From positions 16,512,818 to 16,576,817 of the forward strand of contig CM037471.1 of the NCBI GenBank assembly GCA_021014325.1: a stretch of 64,000 nt of DNA. Direction: 5' to 3'. The position numbers and the translations under genes were made by a program. Source of the DNA: Plazaster borealis. Taxonomy: Eukaryota; Echinodermata; Asteroidea; Forcipulatida; Labidiasteridae. Each line of letters starts with the position of its first letter. Within the stretch, counting starts at the first letter, position 1. The notes beneath the pieces were generated by a model, which saw nothing but the letters and a program-made list of their open reading frames with translations, searched no databases and had not been told where the DNA came from. Below are positions 11,473 through 21,330 of the stretch, in pieces.

Positions 11473-11655
11473 GTCTACTTCGCTCATACATTACCTGTAG
11501 AGCAAATTACTACATTTGCATATTCCCTAGGCCGGCAGGCGTTAATGCTAAGAGTTTTACCAACAGCGCCCTCTAGAGCTCCCTCAATGCCGTGTGGCAT
11601 TCCCGTCCCATGACCTTCCTCTTTTCTCTTAGCAACGGCGCTGGTAGGACGTGTT
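11473..11655 (+). repeat. DIRS copy 1 left inverted terminal repeat
   Basis: It pairs with 20719-20887. Shared landmarks are ATTACCTGTAGAGCAAATTA, CCTAGGCCGGCAGGCG, AACAGCGCCCTCT and GGCATTCCCGTCCCATGACC. Confidence 0.85.
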
Positions 11656-11827
11656 TTTTATCGGTTGAACCAATTGAATAAAAAACGTCATTTACCGTTC
11701 ATTCTTGCTTGAGAAGTTTTGCTAAGTAAGTAGATCCTATAAATCCTATATAGATTTGTAGAGTTGTTTTCTTGTTTTTTTATCTGAAGAGAATTATGAA
11801 GCGTTTGCCGAGGTCATTACTTAGGGT

Positions 11828-13743
11828 TTGAACCACCCCCCGGGACAGGTCGAGTCCTCAGGGGACTGCACCGGGAAAATGTCCTTCCCCAACCAGTCCC
11901 CCGCCCGGCAGCCACACAGTTCCATGGCTGGGGCAGCTGGCTTGAACCAGTCTCCTACCTTGGCCACAAAAGGGACGTCCAAACGCAAGGTGTGCTCAGG
12001 CAAGGGTCTACTGAACCAGACCACCATTGCCGGAGCGAAGCCAAAGAAGGCCCGCCAGGGACAGGGGAAACGAGGCACCCAGTCGAGCCTCCGCTCTCCC
12101 TCAGTCTCGCCCCCGAACACGGGACGACTTAACGTGGCGAGCCTCCACGGCTCGTCGAACCCACGTCCCCCTGACACAGTGGAATTCTCCACAGGATGTC
12201 AGGATGGACTGTTGTCACAGGGTTTATCTACAACCTCGGATTTCCGTTGTTATGGTGTTCCCGGGACCCAAGTGCAATCCGATATGTCATCTAAGAAAAG
12301 TGACAAAAGGAATTCGGGACGTGCACGACGCTCCTCCTCGAGTTCCGATGGATTTTCAGATCGACCCCGCCACAGTAAACATAACCGGGCGGATGACACG
12401 ATCTCTAGGGCCGAGTTTTTGCAGGCCTTCAGCTCCATCTCGGCCTCCATGTCAGCCCTTGCGGCCACGCGACAAGTGGCCGTCGCGGTCGACCCCTCCA
12501 AGGCAAGCTGTTATCACCAACCAACGGGGATAGACCATCGCTGGATGACTCACGCTCAACGGGAATTACCACACACGGTGAGCCAAGCTCCGGGGTTCCC
12601 TCCGGGCGTGAGCTTGCAACCATCGGCATCATTTACCGACGACGAGGGAGCACAGCCGCGGGCTCAAGGCCCCGTACGGCGTGCCCCGTCCAGCGGGCCT
12701 GACGATTCACACAGAGAGCCAACTCGGCCACGCAGCGAGCCGACGCGGCCCTCACGCTGGGATACCTCCAGAGCTGATGAGGACGACTTGGCACAGTTGC
12801 AGCGCTTATCCATCGCAGAGACAGAGCTCCGCGTGATACAGCGCAATATGATCAAAGTTCTCCAGCTTCCCGCCAGCGGAGCCAGAGCAACCCGATCGTA
12901 AATCTTTCAAGCGTAAAACTAGGACTACTTCGGGAACTGATAAACTTTTCCCAGTCCTCCCACTGGATCAAGTCTATGTAAACAGCATTGAAAAGATTAT
13001 GTCTGCAGAAAAATGGACTACCTACAGGAGACAGGAACTTGATTATTATCATTTTCCCAAGGAGGATTTTTAAAAAATAATTCTCCACAGATGCGGGAGT
13101 CCCGGCGTCAAAACGATCTTTCCTCAACAAGATGCGGGATAAGTTCGAGGACACATTGAAGAAGTTGGATTCAGCATCCAGATTCGGCATGCGTTCGACT
13201 TCCTTCCTCCTGCTGCTGAATGAATACCTGGTCTCTGGGTGTGAGGATGACTCCACAGTCCCAACAGACCTTTTAACGGCGGCCTTTCACTGCCTTGATT
13301 TTGGTCTTCGGTCGGTACTCGAGCAGTTTGATAGAATTTCGACCTTAGCTACATCGACAGGGAAATGTGCTGGATGCATTTTTCTCCCTTCTCCGGGTGC
13401 CCGCAAGCGTTTCGAGTCCCTCCCATTGTCTGGCACTGACCTCTTCAATGGGAAGTTTGAGGAACTCATGCAGGCAGAGGCTAAGCAATTGAAGGCGATG
13501 GAGAAGATCAATTTGAAGAAACTGACTACTGCTGCCAAGCCGCCACCAGCGAAGGCTAAGGCGACGTTCACCATCTCTAAGCGCAAACCCCTGAGGTCCA
13601 ATCGCGGTGGTTTTCGCAACCGCACGGTCAACGCAGTGGGTGCACGCTCTATGCCACAGCAGTTCTCCGGTCAGCAACGCCCCCAGTCCGGGCGTGGCTT
13701 CCGGGCACCAGCCCCTCGCTATGGTGGGGGCTGGCGCCGATGA
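11828..13743 (+). pseudogene. DIRS copy 1 gag-like protein (frameshifted)
   Basis: An open frame from 11828 to 12901 is Pro/Ser/Arg-rich, with a basic KRNSGRARRSSSSS stretch. A frameshift near 12875 moves the reading to a frame giving FKRKTRTTSGTDKLFPVLPL and EKWTTYRRQELDYY, which ends near 13070. 13132-13743 continues in a third frame: MRDKFEDTLKKLDSASRF, LPLSGTDLFNGKFEEL, KAMEKINLKKL, ending in a Gly/Arg/Gln-rich tail RAPAPRYGGGWRR. The same LPLSG.DLF and A.DKINLKK motifs recur in copy 2 at 23.6 kb. Gag packages the RNA intermediate. Frame breaks make this copy defective. The start at 11828 is only the first ATG of the open frame, and the true start may be further upstream. Confidence 0.75.
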
Positions 13744-13841
13744 CTGTGCAGGCTACTGGTGACCCCCCATCATGGGACCCGTGGGGGGCCGCCTACGAGA
13801 CTTCTTAGGGTCTTGGGTCCATAGTTACGTCAGACAGGTGG

Positions 13842-14576
13842 GTGCTCGATACCATCACTCGCGGTTACTCACTAGAGGTTACGAGCACCCCCCCCCCCCC
13901 CCGGTCGGACATGATCGTCTGCCCAACCCCGATCCCGTCCAGACCGGCGAAGCGCCAGGCCCTTGACGGGGAAATCATGTCCCTCCTCGAGAAGAGGGCA
14001 GTGCGCGTCCTCCCCGGCGGGGAGGACGCAAGCGGGGTTCATGTCGACCTTCTTCTTAGTACCAAAAAAGGAGGCCGGCGTGTCTAAAGCCCCCTAAACA
14101 GGCTGATCCGACCACGGCATTTTCGGCGTGGTCAGCCTCCTTGTACTTGAAGCACGCTTATCTTCTTGTTCCAATCCGAGAGGAGCACTGCAAGTTCCTG
14201 CGGTTCAAATACAATGGGACCTGCTACGAATTTACAGTGCTCTTGTTCGGTCTGTCGACCTCGCCACGGGTGTTCACCCGAATTGTGCGGGCAGTCGGGG
14301 CCGCTTTGATAATACAAGGGATCTTGATCTTTATGTACCTGGACGATTGGATTGTCGTGGGCCGGTCCCGCGGGGCTGTGGAGGAGGCATTTACCCGAAC
14401 TCAGCACCTCACGTCCGCCCTTGGCTTCATCATCAATGCCGAGAAGTCCCATCCGGTTCCGTCCCCGTTTCCAATTTTTCTGGGGGCGTCCCTCGATCTT
14501 CGGGCGGGAGCTGAAGTGGTATGTCAGTCACACGAAATCGACAGGACGCTTCACAGCCTGGAACCTCCACCAATAG
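13842..14576 (+). pseudogene. DIRS copy 1 reverse transcriptase (N-terminal and catalytic part)
   Basis: 13842-14087 reads DTITRGYSLEVTSTPPPP and ALDGEIMSLLEKRAVRVLPG. A frameshift near 14050 moves to FLVPKKEAGV, then (14130-14570) SLYLKHAYLLVPIREEHCKF, LLFGLSTSPRVFTRI, FMYLDDWIVVG and FLGASLDLRAG. This order and the STSPRVFT box are typical of DIRS RT. The YLDD catalytic pair is intact, but motif A, usually SLDLK.AY, reads SLYLKHAY, so the first catalytic aspartate is lost. A 15-base C tract sits at 13888-13902. Homology stops at about 14576, before the connection and RNase H domains. Confidence 0.85.
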
Positions 14577-16067
14577 GTGAGCTTCCCCCTTTCCTGTCAT
14601 TGTTTCACTTAACCCGTGTATATTTAATAAGGGTATCATTTAGGCACCTTGTCAAAACCTCCAAGCCGTTCCATTCCGCGTGCATTCTGCGGGAGTCCGC
14701 GGATTTTTGTAACAAAAGAACCCGTAGCAACCGGGCAGGTCCACGGCCACGACGGCTCATTTACATGTCAATAAACATGAATATTCCAGCGGCTCTGCAG
14801 AGCGACCGGTCGGCCATTGTGAGGTCCAGCTTGTTAGCTGACCGGCGGAACCGCGGAGGAACGCAGGTGGTTAACAATGGTTTTACCTTTGCTTATTGAA
14901 AAGCAAAGTAAGGGTGGATGTGTAAAAAGCCATTTCCTCCAATCTTGGTTGGGCCTACATGCCCAAAACATTTGAATTCTAGAAATGGTTTTCTTTATTC
15001 CCGGCTTCGACTGACAATTGTTTCAGGCTACGTGCAAGCTCCGTTCCAAGTGGGCGTCAGAGTAGCAGTGACAGGGGACGGGATGCGATAAATTTGGGAA
15101 TTTGTTTTTTAATAAGGGAAGATGGGAACGGTAGTGTTTATTGTCGGGAATATCTTGGAACATGGCAATGATATATTTGTCATAGGGGAAGACGGGACGT
15201 GTACGATGCAATTAGTAGCATAACTGAAAATTGTCTTTAACTATACCAATCATAATTTTAGCAATAATATGGTTCGTCCAATGTCTGAGGGGGAGAAAGC
15301 CACAGTCTCAGAGGCACGTGTTTCTATTGGCTGTTGAGTTTCCATATAGCGCATAACGAATGTTTTCATTGGTCGATTTTGCCCTACTGCCAGAGCAATG
15401 TGTAAAAGTATTCAACATCACGGAAGAAAACGTTAGTCGTCGGCGGTGATTTCTTATCAATTTAGCATCGTTTTTCTTGCGGGAAAATTTATTAAAATGT
15501 GAATGGTTTCAAATAAAAAATCAATATTTTTGTATCAAGCATAAATGTTGCAAAAATATGCATCGAAAATTGGATCCCAACATTTGCAATGCACTTTTTA
15601 GAATTGCAACGCAAATCATCCAAATTGCATCGCAAGTTGTGATGCGATAAAGGCGAAATCGTTCCCTGATTTATGAAGTGCGCGATTATCTTATGCGCTG
15701 GAGGGTCCGCTGGCACACCCAACATTTATGGTGTAATTGTCTTGTGGTGCGGCCTGTCTACCTCCAGAACGATGGTATTCATGAGTTGAAAATGTATTAT
15801 TCTGGGAGAGCACGGCCGGTCCGCGTCCAAGCCGCTGATATTCATGACCTGAAAATACAACTTGTTTATTCATGAGACTTATTGTTATACTAACAATAGC
15901 GCCCGGCATGGATAGCTCATTACCGTCGCCGCGCTTCAACGCACATGGCCGTTCTTCCGCGGACTGTCCGAGGTCCTTAGCAACGGCGGTATTTGCTGTC
16001 CAGTCCGCGGACTGTCAGCGGAGGAACACTCGGGAGGTTTTCGCCGTAAGGTTTTCGCCTTATATAA
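14577..16067. other. Unassigned filler inside DIRS copy 1
   Basis: No gene recognised. Visible structure: a hairpin at 14884-14908 (CCTTTGCTT and AAAGCAAAG arms); repeated TTGCAATGCA/TTGCATCGCA phrases at 15540-15640; a near-tandem ~64-bp repeat around 15770 and 15835 (TATTCATGA..TGAAAAT); and a perfect 12-bp palindrome AGTCCGCGGACT near 16000. CCAAT-like motifs occur near 15325 and 15370. It could be a separate insertion or host sequence. Confidence 0.4.
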
Positions 16068-16076
16068 TTCCTTTTT

Positions 16077-16161
16077 AGGTGTTCGGGCAATCCGCCCAGA
16101 ACACCTCTTGTTTTTGTTCCGGTTTTTTTTTAGGTGTTCGGGCATTTCGCCCGGAACACCT
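16077..16161 (+). repeat. Two 30-bp hairpin repeats (AGGTGTTC family)
   Basis: 16077-16106 and 16132-16161 each fold as AGGTGTTC.GGGC paired with GCCC.GAACACCT around a short loop; the second pairs more fully. Each is followed by CTTGTTTTTGTTC. Three more copies lie inverted at 60247-60398, also just outside a (TTC)n tract. Confidence 0.75.
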
Positions 16162-16916
16162 CTTGTTTTTGTTCAGTTTTTTTTTTTTCTCAATACTTCT
16201 TCTTCTTCTTCTTCTCCCCGTCGCGTTTCCGCTAACAAAAGCACACTTCCCAAGCACATATAAACTTGAAACTTCACATATAGTTAGATATTTATTAGGA
16301 GATGAAACCGCTGTAGTTACGTCATGATGACGTCATCAGGTGTCGAATTACGTTAAATCAAAGTTTAATATTTGAAAAAATCATAACTCATGAACCACAC
16401 AGTGGATTTTCACAATCTATACATCATCGGAAAGGCCTTTGCAAATTCAAAAAACGCTACACAGAGTGTGACCCCATTTGACTTTGACTTCCGATTCAAA
16501 CCGGAAGTTGAAAATTTCAAAAAATCATATCTCAAGAACTACTGATACTTTAGTCACAATTTTTACATCAGGTTATATGTTGTTCTTCCTCCGCAAACTT
16601 TTCCACAAAAATGTTACCTTTTTGACCTTCAATTATGGTTGAAATCGGGTATACACTGACCCTCTGTCAAACCGCGGGAATAAAACTGCATTGAAAACAC
16701 ACACAATACGCGATCTAAACCAGTTAGACGGTGAGCGGCTGCTTGCTCCATTCAATCAACCGCAAGGTTCAAAGTCCTTCAAACGTGCTTGTAGTCTAGT
16801 CTCTTTTCAAGGTTCGCGCAACCTGATTTTGACATTACGCTTTGTTAGTCTCTACAACAGCCGTCCGTGCAAACCTCGCTAACAATCAAATGTCAGATTT
16901 TTAAAAAATTCATAAT

Positions 16917-17480
16917 TCAAGAACAACACAACCGATTTTCAAACTTTTTTCAGTTATAAAATCCTTGGGCATTGGAGATTAGCCTTGGGTAACCGTGACC
17001 CCATGTTGACCTTTACTTCCGGGTCAACCAGAAAGGGGACCATATCTCAAGAACTACACAACCGATTTTCAAACTGTTTTCAGTTATAGACTCTTGGGCA
17101 TTGGAGATTAGCCTTGGGTAACCGTGACCTCATGTTGACCTTTACTTCCGGGTCAACCGGAAGTGACACCATATCTCAAGAACTACTCAACCGATTTTCA
17201 AACTTTTTTCAGTTATAGACTCCTTGGGCATTAGAGATTAGCCTTGGGTACCGTGACCCCATGTTGACCTTTACTTCCGGGTCAAACGGAAGTGACACCA
17301 TATCTCAAGAACTACTCAACTGATTTTCAAAATTGTTTTCAGGTATAGACTCCTTGGGCTTTGGAGATTAGCCTTGGGTAACCGTGACCCCATGTTGACC
17401 TTTACTTCCAGATCAACCGGAAGTGACACCATTTCTCAAGAACTACAACCGATTTTCAAACTTTGTTCAGTTATAAAATC
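16917..17480 (+). repeat. Tandem array of ~129-bp monomers (unit 1)
   Basis: The phrase ACCGATTTTC recurs at 16931, 17061, 17190, 17319 (as ACTGATTTTC) and 17448, a period of 129-130 bp. Each monomer contains TTGGGCATTGGAGATTAGCC, then CCCATGTTGACC, then ACTTCCGG and CCGGAAGT about 6 bp apart, then TCTCAAGAACTAC. Confidence 0.9.
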
Positions 17481-18014
17481 CTTGGGTATTGAGTTTTTAC
17501 AACTTCACAAGCGCTACACAGAGTGTGGCCCCATTTGAACTGGACTTCCGGTCAAACCGAAAGATGAACTTTTATATTTCATTTTGTTTTCTTTTTTTCT
17601 TAATACTTCTTCTTCTTCTCCCTGTTGCTTTTCCGCTAACAAAAGCACACTTCTCAAGCACATATAAACTTGAAACTTCACAAACTTCACATATAGGTTT
17701 TCAGGATGGTGACGTCATCGATGATGTTATAACATTAAATCAATGTTTAATATTGAACAAAATTCATATCTGAAGAACCATAATTGCTACACACAAGATT
17801 TTTTGATCATGTGAAAGACCCTGTAGTATTTTTAAAATCTTACACAAAGTTTGACCCCCTGTGATCTTTACTTCCGTTTAATCGTTTTTAATTTATGGTT
17901 TGTTTGTTTTTTTGTTTTGTTTTTTACAAAACTCGCAAAAGTACTACGTATACAGTGCTTCAAACAGATCGGGAAAGGGTTAAAACCAAATTATAAAAAC
18001 AAACCGAACACCGT

Positions 18015-18046
18015 TTGTTTGTAATTTACAAACAAGATAAGTCTAG
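18015..18046 (+). other. Helitron-like 3' terminus of unit 1
   Basis: A perfect hairpin with 9-bp arms TTGTTTGTA and TACAAACAA and a 3-nt loop (18015-18035) is followed by GATAAGTCTAG at 18036-18046, then T. The same hairpin and CTAG|T end occur at 20294-20325, 54566-54597 and 56290-56321, with different sequence after CTAG|T each time. Confidence 0.75.
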
Positions 18047-18779
18047 TTTCTTCTTAATACTTCTTCTTCTTCTTCTTCTTCTTCTCCCCGTCGCTTTTCC
18101 GCTAACAAAAGCACACTTCCCAAGCACATATAAACTTGAAACTTCACATATAGTTAGATATCTATTAGGAAAAGAAACCGCTTCAGTTGTGTCATGATGA
18201 CGTCATCAGGTGTCGAATTACGTTAAATCAAAGTTTAATATTTGAAAAATCGTAACTCATGAATCACACAGTGGATTTTCACAATCTAGACATCATTGGA
18301 AAGGCCTTTGCAAACTCAAAAAACGCTACACAAAGTGTGACCCCATTTGACCTTGACTTCCGATTCAAACCGGAAGTTGAAAATTTCAAAAAATCATATC
18401 TCAAGAACTACTTACACTTTAGTCACAATTTTTACATCAGGTTATATGTTGTTCTTCCTCCGCAAACTTTTCCACAGAGATGTTACCTTTTGACCTTCAC
18501 TTATGGTTGAAATCGGGTATACATTGACCCACTGTCAAACTGCGGGAATAAAACTGCATTGAAAACACACACAATACGCGATCTAAACCAGTTAGTGGGT
18601 GAGCGGCTGCTTGCTCCATTCAATCAACCGCAAGGTTCAAAGTCCTTCAAACATGCTTGTAAGTCTAGTCTCTTTTCAAGGTTCGCGCAACCTGATTTTG
18701 ACATTACGCTTTGTTAGTCTCTAAAACAGCCGTCCGTGCAAACCTCGCTGACAATCAAATGTCAGATTTTTAAAAAATT

Positions 18780-19930
18780 CATAATTCAAGAACTACACAA
18801 CCGATTTTCAAACTTTTTGTCAGTTATAAAATCCTTGGGCATTGGAGATTAGCCTTGGGTAACCGTGGTCCATGTTGACCTTTACTTCCGGGTCAACCGG
18901 AAGTGGGACCATATCTAAAGAACTACACAACCGATTTTCAAACTGTTTTCAGTTATAGACTCCTTGAGCATTGGAGATTAGCTTTAGGTAACCGGGACCC
19001 CATGTTGACCTTAACTTCCGGGTAAACCGGAAGTGACACCATATCTCAAGAACTACTCAACCGATTTTCAAACTTTTTTCAGTTATAGACTCCTTGGGCA
19101 TTGGAGATTAGCCTTGGGTACCGTGACCCCATGTTGACCTTTACTTCCGGGTCAAACGGAAGTGACACCATATCTCAAGAACTACTCAACCGATTTTCAA
19201 ATTTGTTTTCAGGTATAGACACCTTGGGCATTGGAGATTAGCCTTGGGTAACCGTGACCCCATGTTGACCTTTACTTCCAGATCAACCGGAAGTGACACC
19301 ATATCTCAAGAACTACAACCGATTTTCAAACTTTGTTCAGTTATAAAATCCTAAAAGCGCTACACAGAGTGTGGCCCCATTTGAACTGGACTTCCGGTTC
19401 AAACCGAAAGATGAACTTTTACATTTCATTTTGTTTTCTTTTTTTCTTAATACTTCTTCTTCTTCTTCTCCCCATTGCTTTTCTGCTAAGAACTACTCAA
19501 CCGATTTTCAAACTGTTTTCAGTTATTAACTCCTTGGGCATTGAAGATTAACCTTGGGTACCGTGACCCCATGTTGACCTTTACTTCCGGGTAAACCGGA
19601 AGTGACACCATATCTCAAGAACTACTCAACCGATTTTCAAACTGTTTTCAGTTATAAACTCCTTGGGCATTGGAGATTAGCCTTGGGTACCGTGACCCCA
19701 TGTTGACCTTTACCTCCGGGTCAAACGGAAGTGACACCATATCTCAAGAACTACTCAACCGATTTTCAAAATTGTTTTCAGGTATAGACTCCTTGGGCAT
19801 TGGGGATTAGCCTTGGGTAACCGTGACCCTATGTTGACCTTTACTTCCGGGTCAACCGGAAGTGACACCATATCTCAAGAACCACACAACCGATTTTCAA
19901 ACTTTGTTCAGTTATAATATCCTTGGGTAT
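18780..19930 (+). repeat. Tandem arrays of the same monomer (unit 2, interrupted)
   Basis: The monomers continue from 18780 to about 19345. After a 130-bp segment with a second (TTC)n tract, the array resumes at about 19490 and runs to 19925. The re-entry at CTGCTAAGAACTACTC looks like a recombination or replication-slip junction between the block and the array. Confidence 0.85.
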
Positions 19931-20293
19931 TGAGTTTTTACAACTTCACAAGCGCTACACAGAGTGTGGCCCCATTTGAACTGGACTTCCGGTTCAAACC
20001 GAAAGATGAACTTTTACATTTTATTTTGTTTTCTTTATTTCTTAATAATTCTTCTTCTTCTCCCCGTCGCTTTTCCGCTAACAAAAGCACACTTCCAAAG
20101 CACCCTGTAGTATTTTTAAAATCTTACACAAAGTTTGACCCCCTGTGATCTTTACTTCCGTTTAATTGTTTTTAATTTATGTTTTGTTTGTTGTTATTTT
20201 TTTTACAAAACTCGCAAAAGTAGTGAGTATACAGTGCTTCAAACAGATCGGGAAAGGGTTAAAACCAAATTATAAAAACAAAACGAACACCGT

Positions 20294-20325
20294 TTGTTTG
20301 TAATTTACAAACAAGATAAATCTAG
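20294..20325 (+). other. Helitron-like 3' terminus of unit 2
   Basis: Same 9-bp-arm hairpin (20294-20314), then GATAAATCTAG ending at 20325. The next bases, TGTTTTATATTTT, are unlike the sequence that follows the other copies, so CTAG|T marks the boundary. Confidence 0.75.
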
Positions 20326-20569
20326 TGTTTTATATTTTACTGTTATTAACCTATTGACTTGTAGGTTTTTCCTCCCTCCGTTGCTTACGCTCCGGCAGGA
20401 TTTGCTTTGTACGTCGCGCAACCCCGTGGCGGGGTCTGTGTTACGGACGCTTGTATGGACCAGACATTATACTCGAACCTAATGTACTGGTCCCCAGGGG
20501 TATCCTTTTTACGTACCCTTTATTATTAGCGACATCTCGCATTCCCTCCGCCTATTGTCTCGGTGTGAG

Positions 20570-20690
20570 TCTATGCAAATGTAGTAATTCGCTCTACGAA
20601 AATGTATGAGCGAAGTAGACTCCCCCACCACAGTGGTGTGGTAGGGGTCTATGAGCGAATACTTACCTGTAGAGCGACCCCCCCTCCATC
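20570..20690 (+). other. DIRS copy 1 internal complementary region
   Basis: Within 120 bases lie ATGCAAATGTAGTAATTCGC and TGTATGAGCGAAGTAGAC (both matching the outer right end), then a palindrome CCACCACAGTGGTGTGG, then ACTTACCTGTAGAGCG. Such a composite, repeating the outermost terminal sequence next to the right repeat, is the expected internal complementary region of DIRS elements, used to join the ends into a circle. Confidence 0.65.
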
Positions 20691-20718
20691 CCAACTATCC
20701 TCGATGTCTTGGGCGTCC

Positions 20719-20887
20719 TATACTAATGCTCAAGAAAAGAGGAAGGTCATGGGACGGGAATGCCACAGGGCATTGAGGGGGCGCCAGAGGGCGCTGTTGG
20801 TAAAACTCTTAGCATTATCGCCTGCCGGCCTAGGGAATATGCAAATGTAGTAATTTGCTCTACAGGTAATGTATGAGCGAAGTAGAC
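20719..20887 (-). repeat. DIRS copy 1 right inverted terminal repeat
   Basis: Reverse complement of 11473-11655 with few differences. Just outside, 20886-20910 forms CCCCTACCACA / TGTGGTGGGGG around CTAC. A similar palindrome follows the right end of DIRS copy 2 at 26025-26042. Confidence 0.85.
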
Positions 20888-21035
20888 CCCTACCACACTA
20901 CTGTGGTGGGGGAAATTATCAGGACAGAATAATAATAATAATACTTACTGAAAACAAATTAAAAGATTTTGCAATACAAAACACCCTCAAGTGCAAAATA
21001 ATGCATATTTTAAATGCAAGGTGTACATCACTCCA

Positions 21036-21180
21036 CTTACCTGTAGAGGAAATACTACATTTGCATTGTTCCCTTTGCTGGCAGGCAGTTTGCTGAGAGT
21101 TTTACACACAATAGCGCCCTCTGGTGTTCTGTTCCCGAGGCCCTGTGACATGCGCACTATGCTACATCCTCTTTTTCTTT
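21036..21180 (+). repeat. DIRS copy 2 left inverted terminal repeat
   Basis: Pairs with 25855-26000 in reverse complement. Both share CCTGTAGAG, ATACTAC, GAGTTTTACACACAATAGCG and CCTCTTTTTCTT. Confidence 0.85.
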
Positions 21181-21330
21181 AAGCCGCAGGACAGTTTCGT
21201 CGTAAATTTTCGCTCTTGATTTTTCATATTTATCTCATTGCTCTCAGAAAGATTAGTGTTAAAATAAAGATAACTGATAGATTGTAGAGTTGTGTGAGTA
21301 GTTTTGGGCTGTTTTTGTGCATTGACAAAA

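Larger units (their letters stand above)
16068..20326 (+). mobile_element. Two tandem Helitron-like, HINE-type repeat elements
   Basis: Unit 1 is about 16190-18046, unit 2 about 18051-20325. Each runs: AATACTTCTTC microsatellite; block with CCCCGTCGC, TTTCCGCTAACAAAAGCACA and TGACGTCA; a ~560-bp body; an array of ~129-bp monomers; a second AATACTTCTTC tract; a second TGACGTCA block; and a 3' hairpin followed by AAGTCTAG|T (AAATCTAG|T in unit 2). Unit 2 also has an internal jump at 19485 back into the monomer array and a deletion at 20100. The architecture (block, tandem core, microsatellite, 3' hairpin, CTRR end) matches known non-autonomous Helitron/Helentron derivatives. No Rep/helicase gene is present. 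Confidence 0.7.
11473..20887 (+). mobile_element. DIRS-type tyrosine-recombinase retrotransposon, copy 1, interrupted
   Basis: The ends are long inverted repeats: 11473 onward reads GTCTACTTCGCTCATACATT, and the reverse complement from 20887 reads the same, remaining closely similar for about 170 bp. Inside are gag-like sequence (11828-13743), DIRS RT (13842-14576) and, at the right, an internal complementary region (20570-20690). This is the DIRS layout, in which inverted ends and an internal complement allow replication without direct LTRs. The span of 9.4 kb is about twice that of copy 2, because 14577-20340 is replaced or filled by other DNA, including two Helitron-like units. No recombinase remains in this copy. 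Confidence 0.85.

Noticed and set aside
11821..12192. 123-codon minus-strand ORF
   Set aside because: A shadow of the plus-strand DIRS gag in GC-rich sequence; the plus strand has the family motifs and the longer frame.
15300..15400. A promoter, from two CCAAT-like boxes and nearby GC-rich text
   Set aside because: No ORF or transcribed feature begins downstream, and the boxes are short enough to occur by chance.
16079..20482. Many short plus-strand ORFs with hydrophobic leucine-rich runs (LLLLLLPVAFPLTK) that look like signal peptides
   Set aside because: They arise from the (TTC)n/(CTT)n tracts plus a fixed repeat sequence, recur in every unit, end at random stops, and are not flanked by splice sites.
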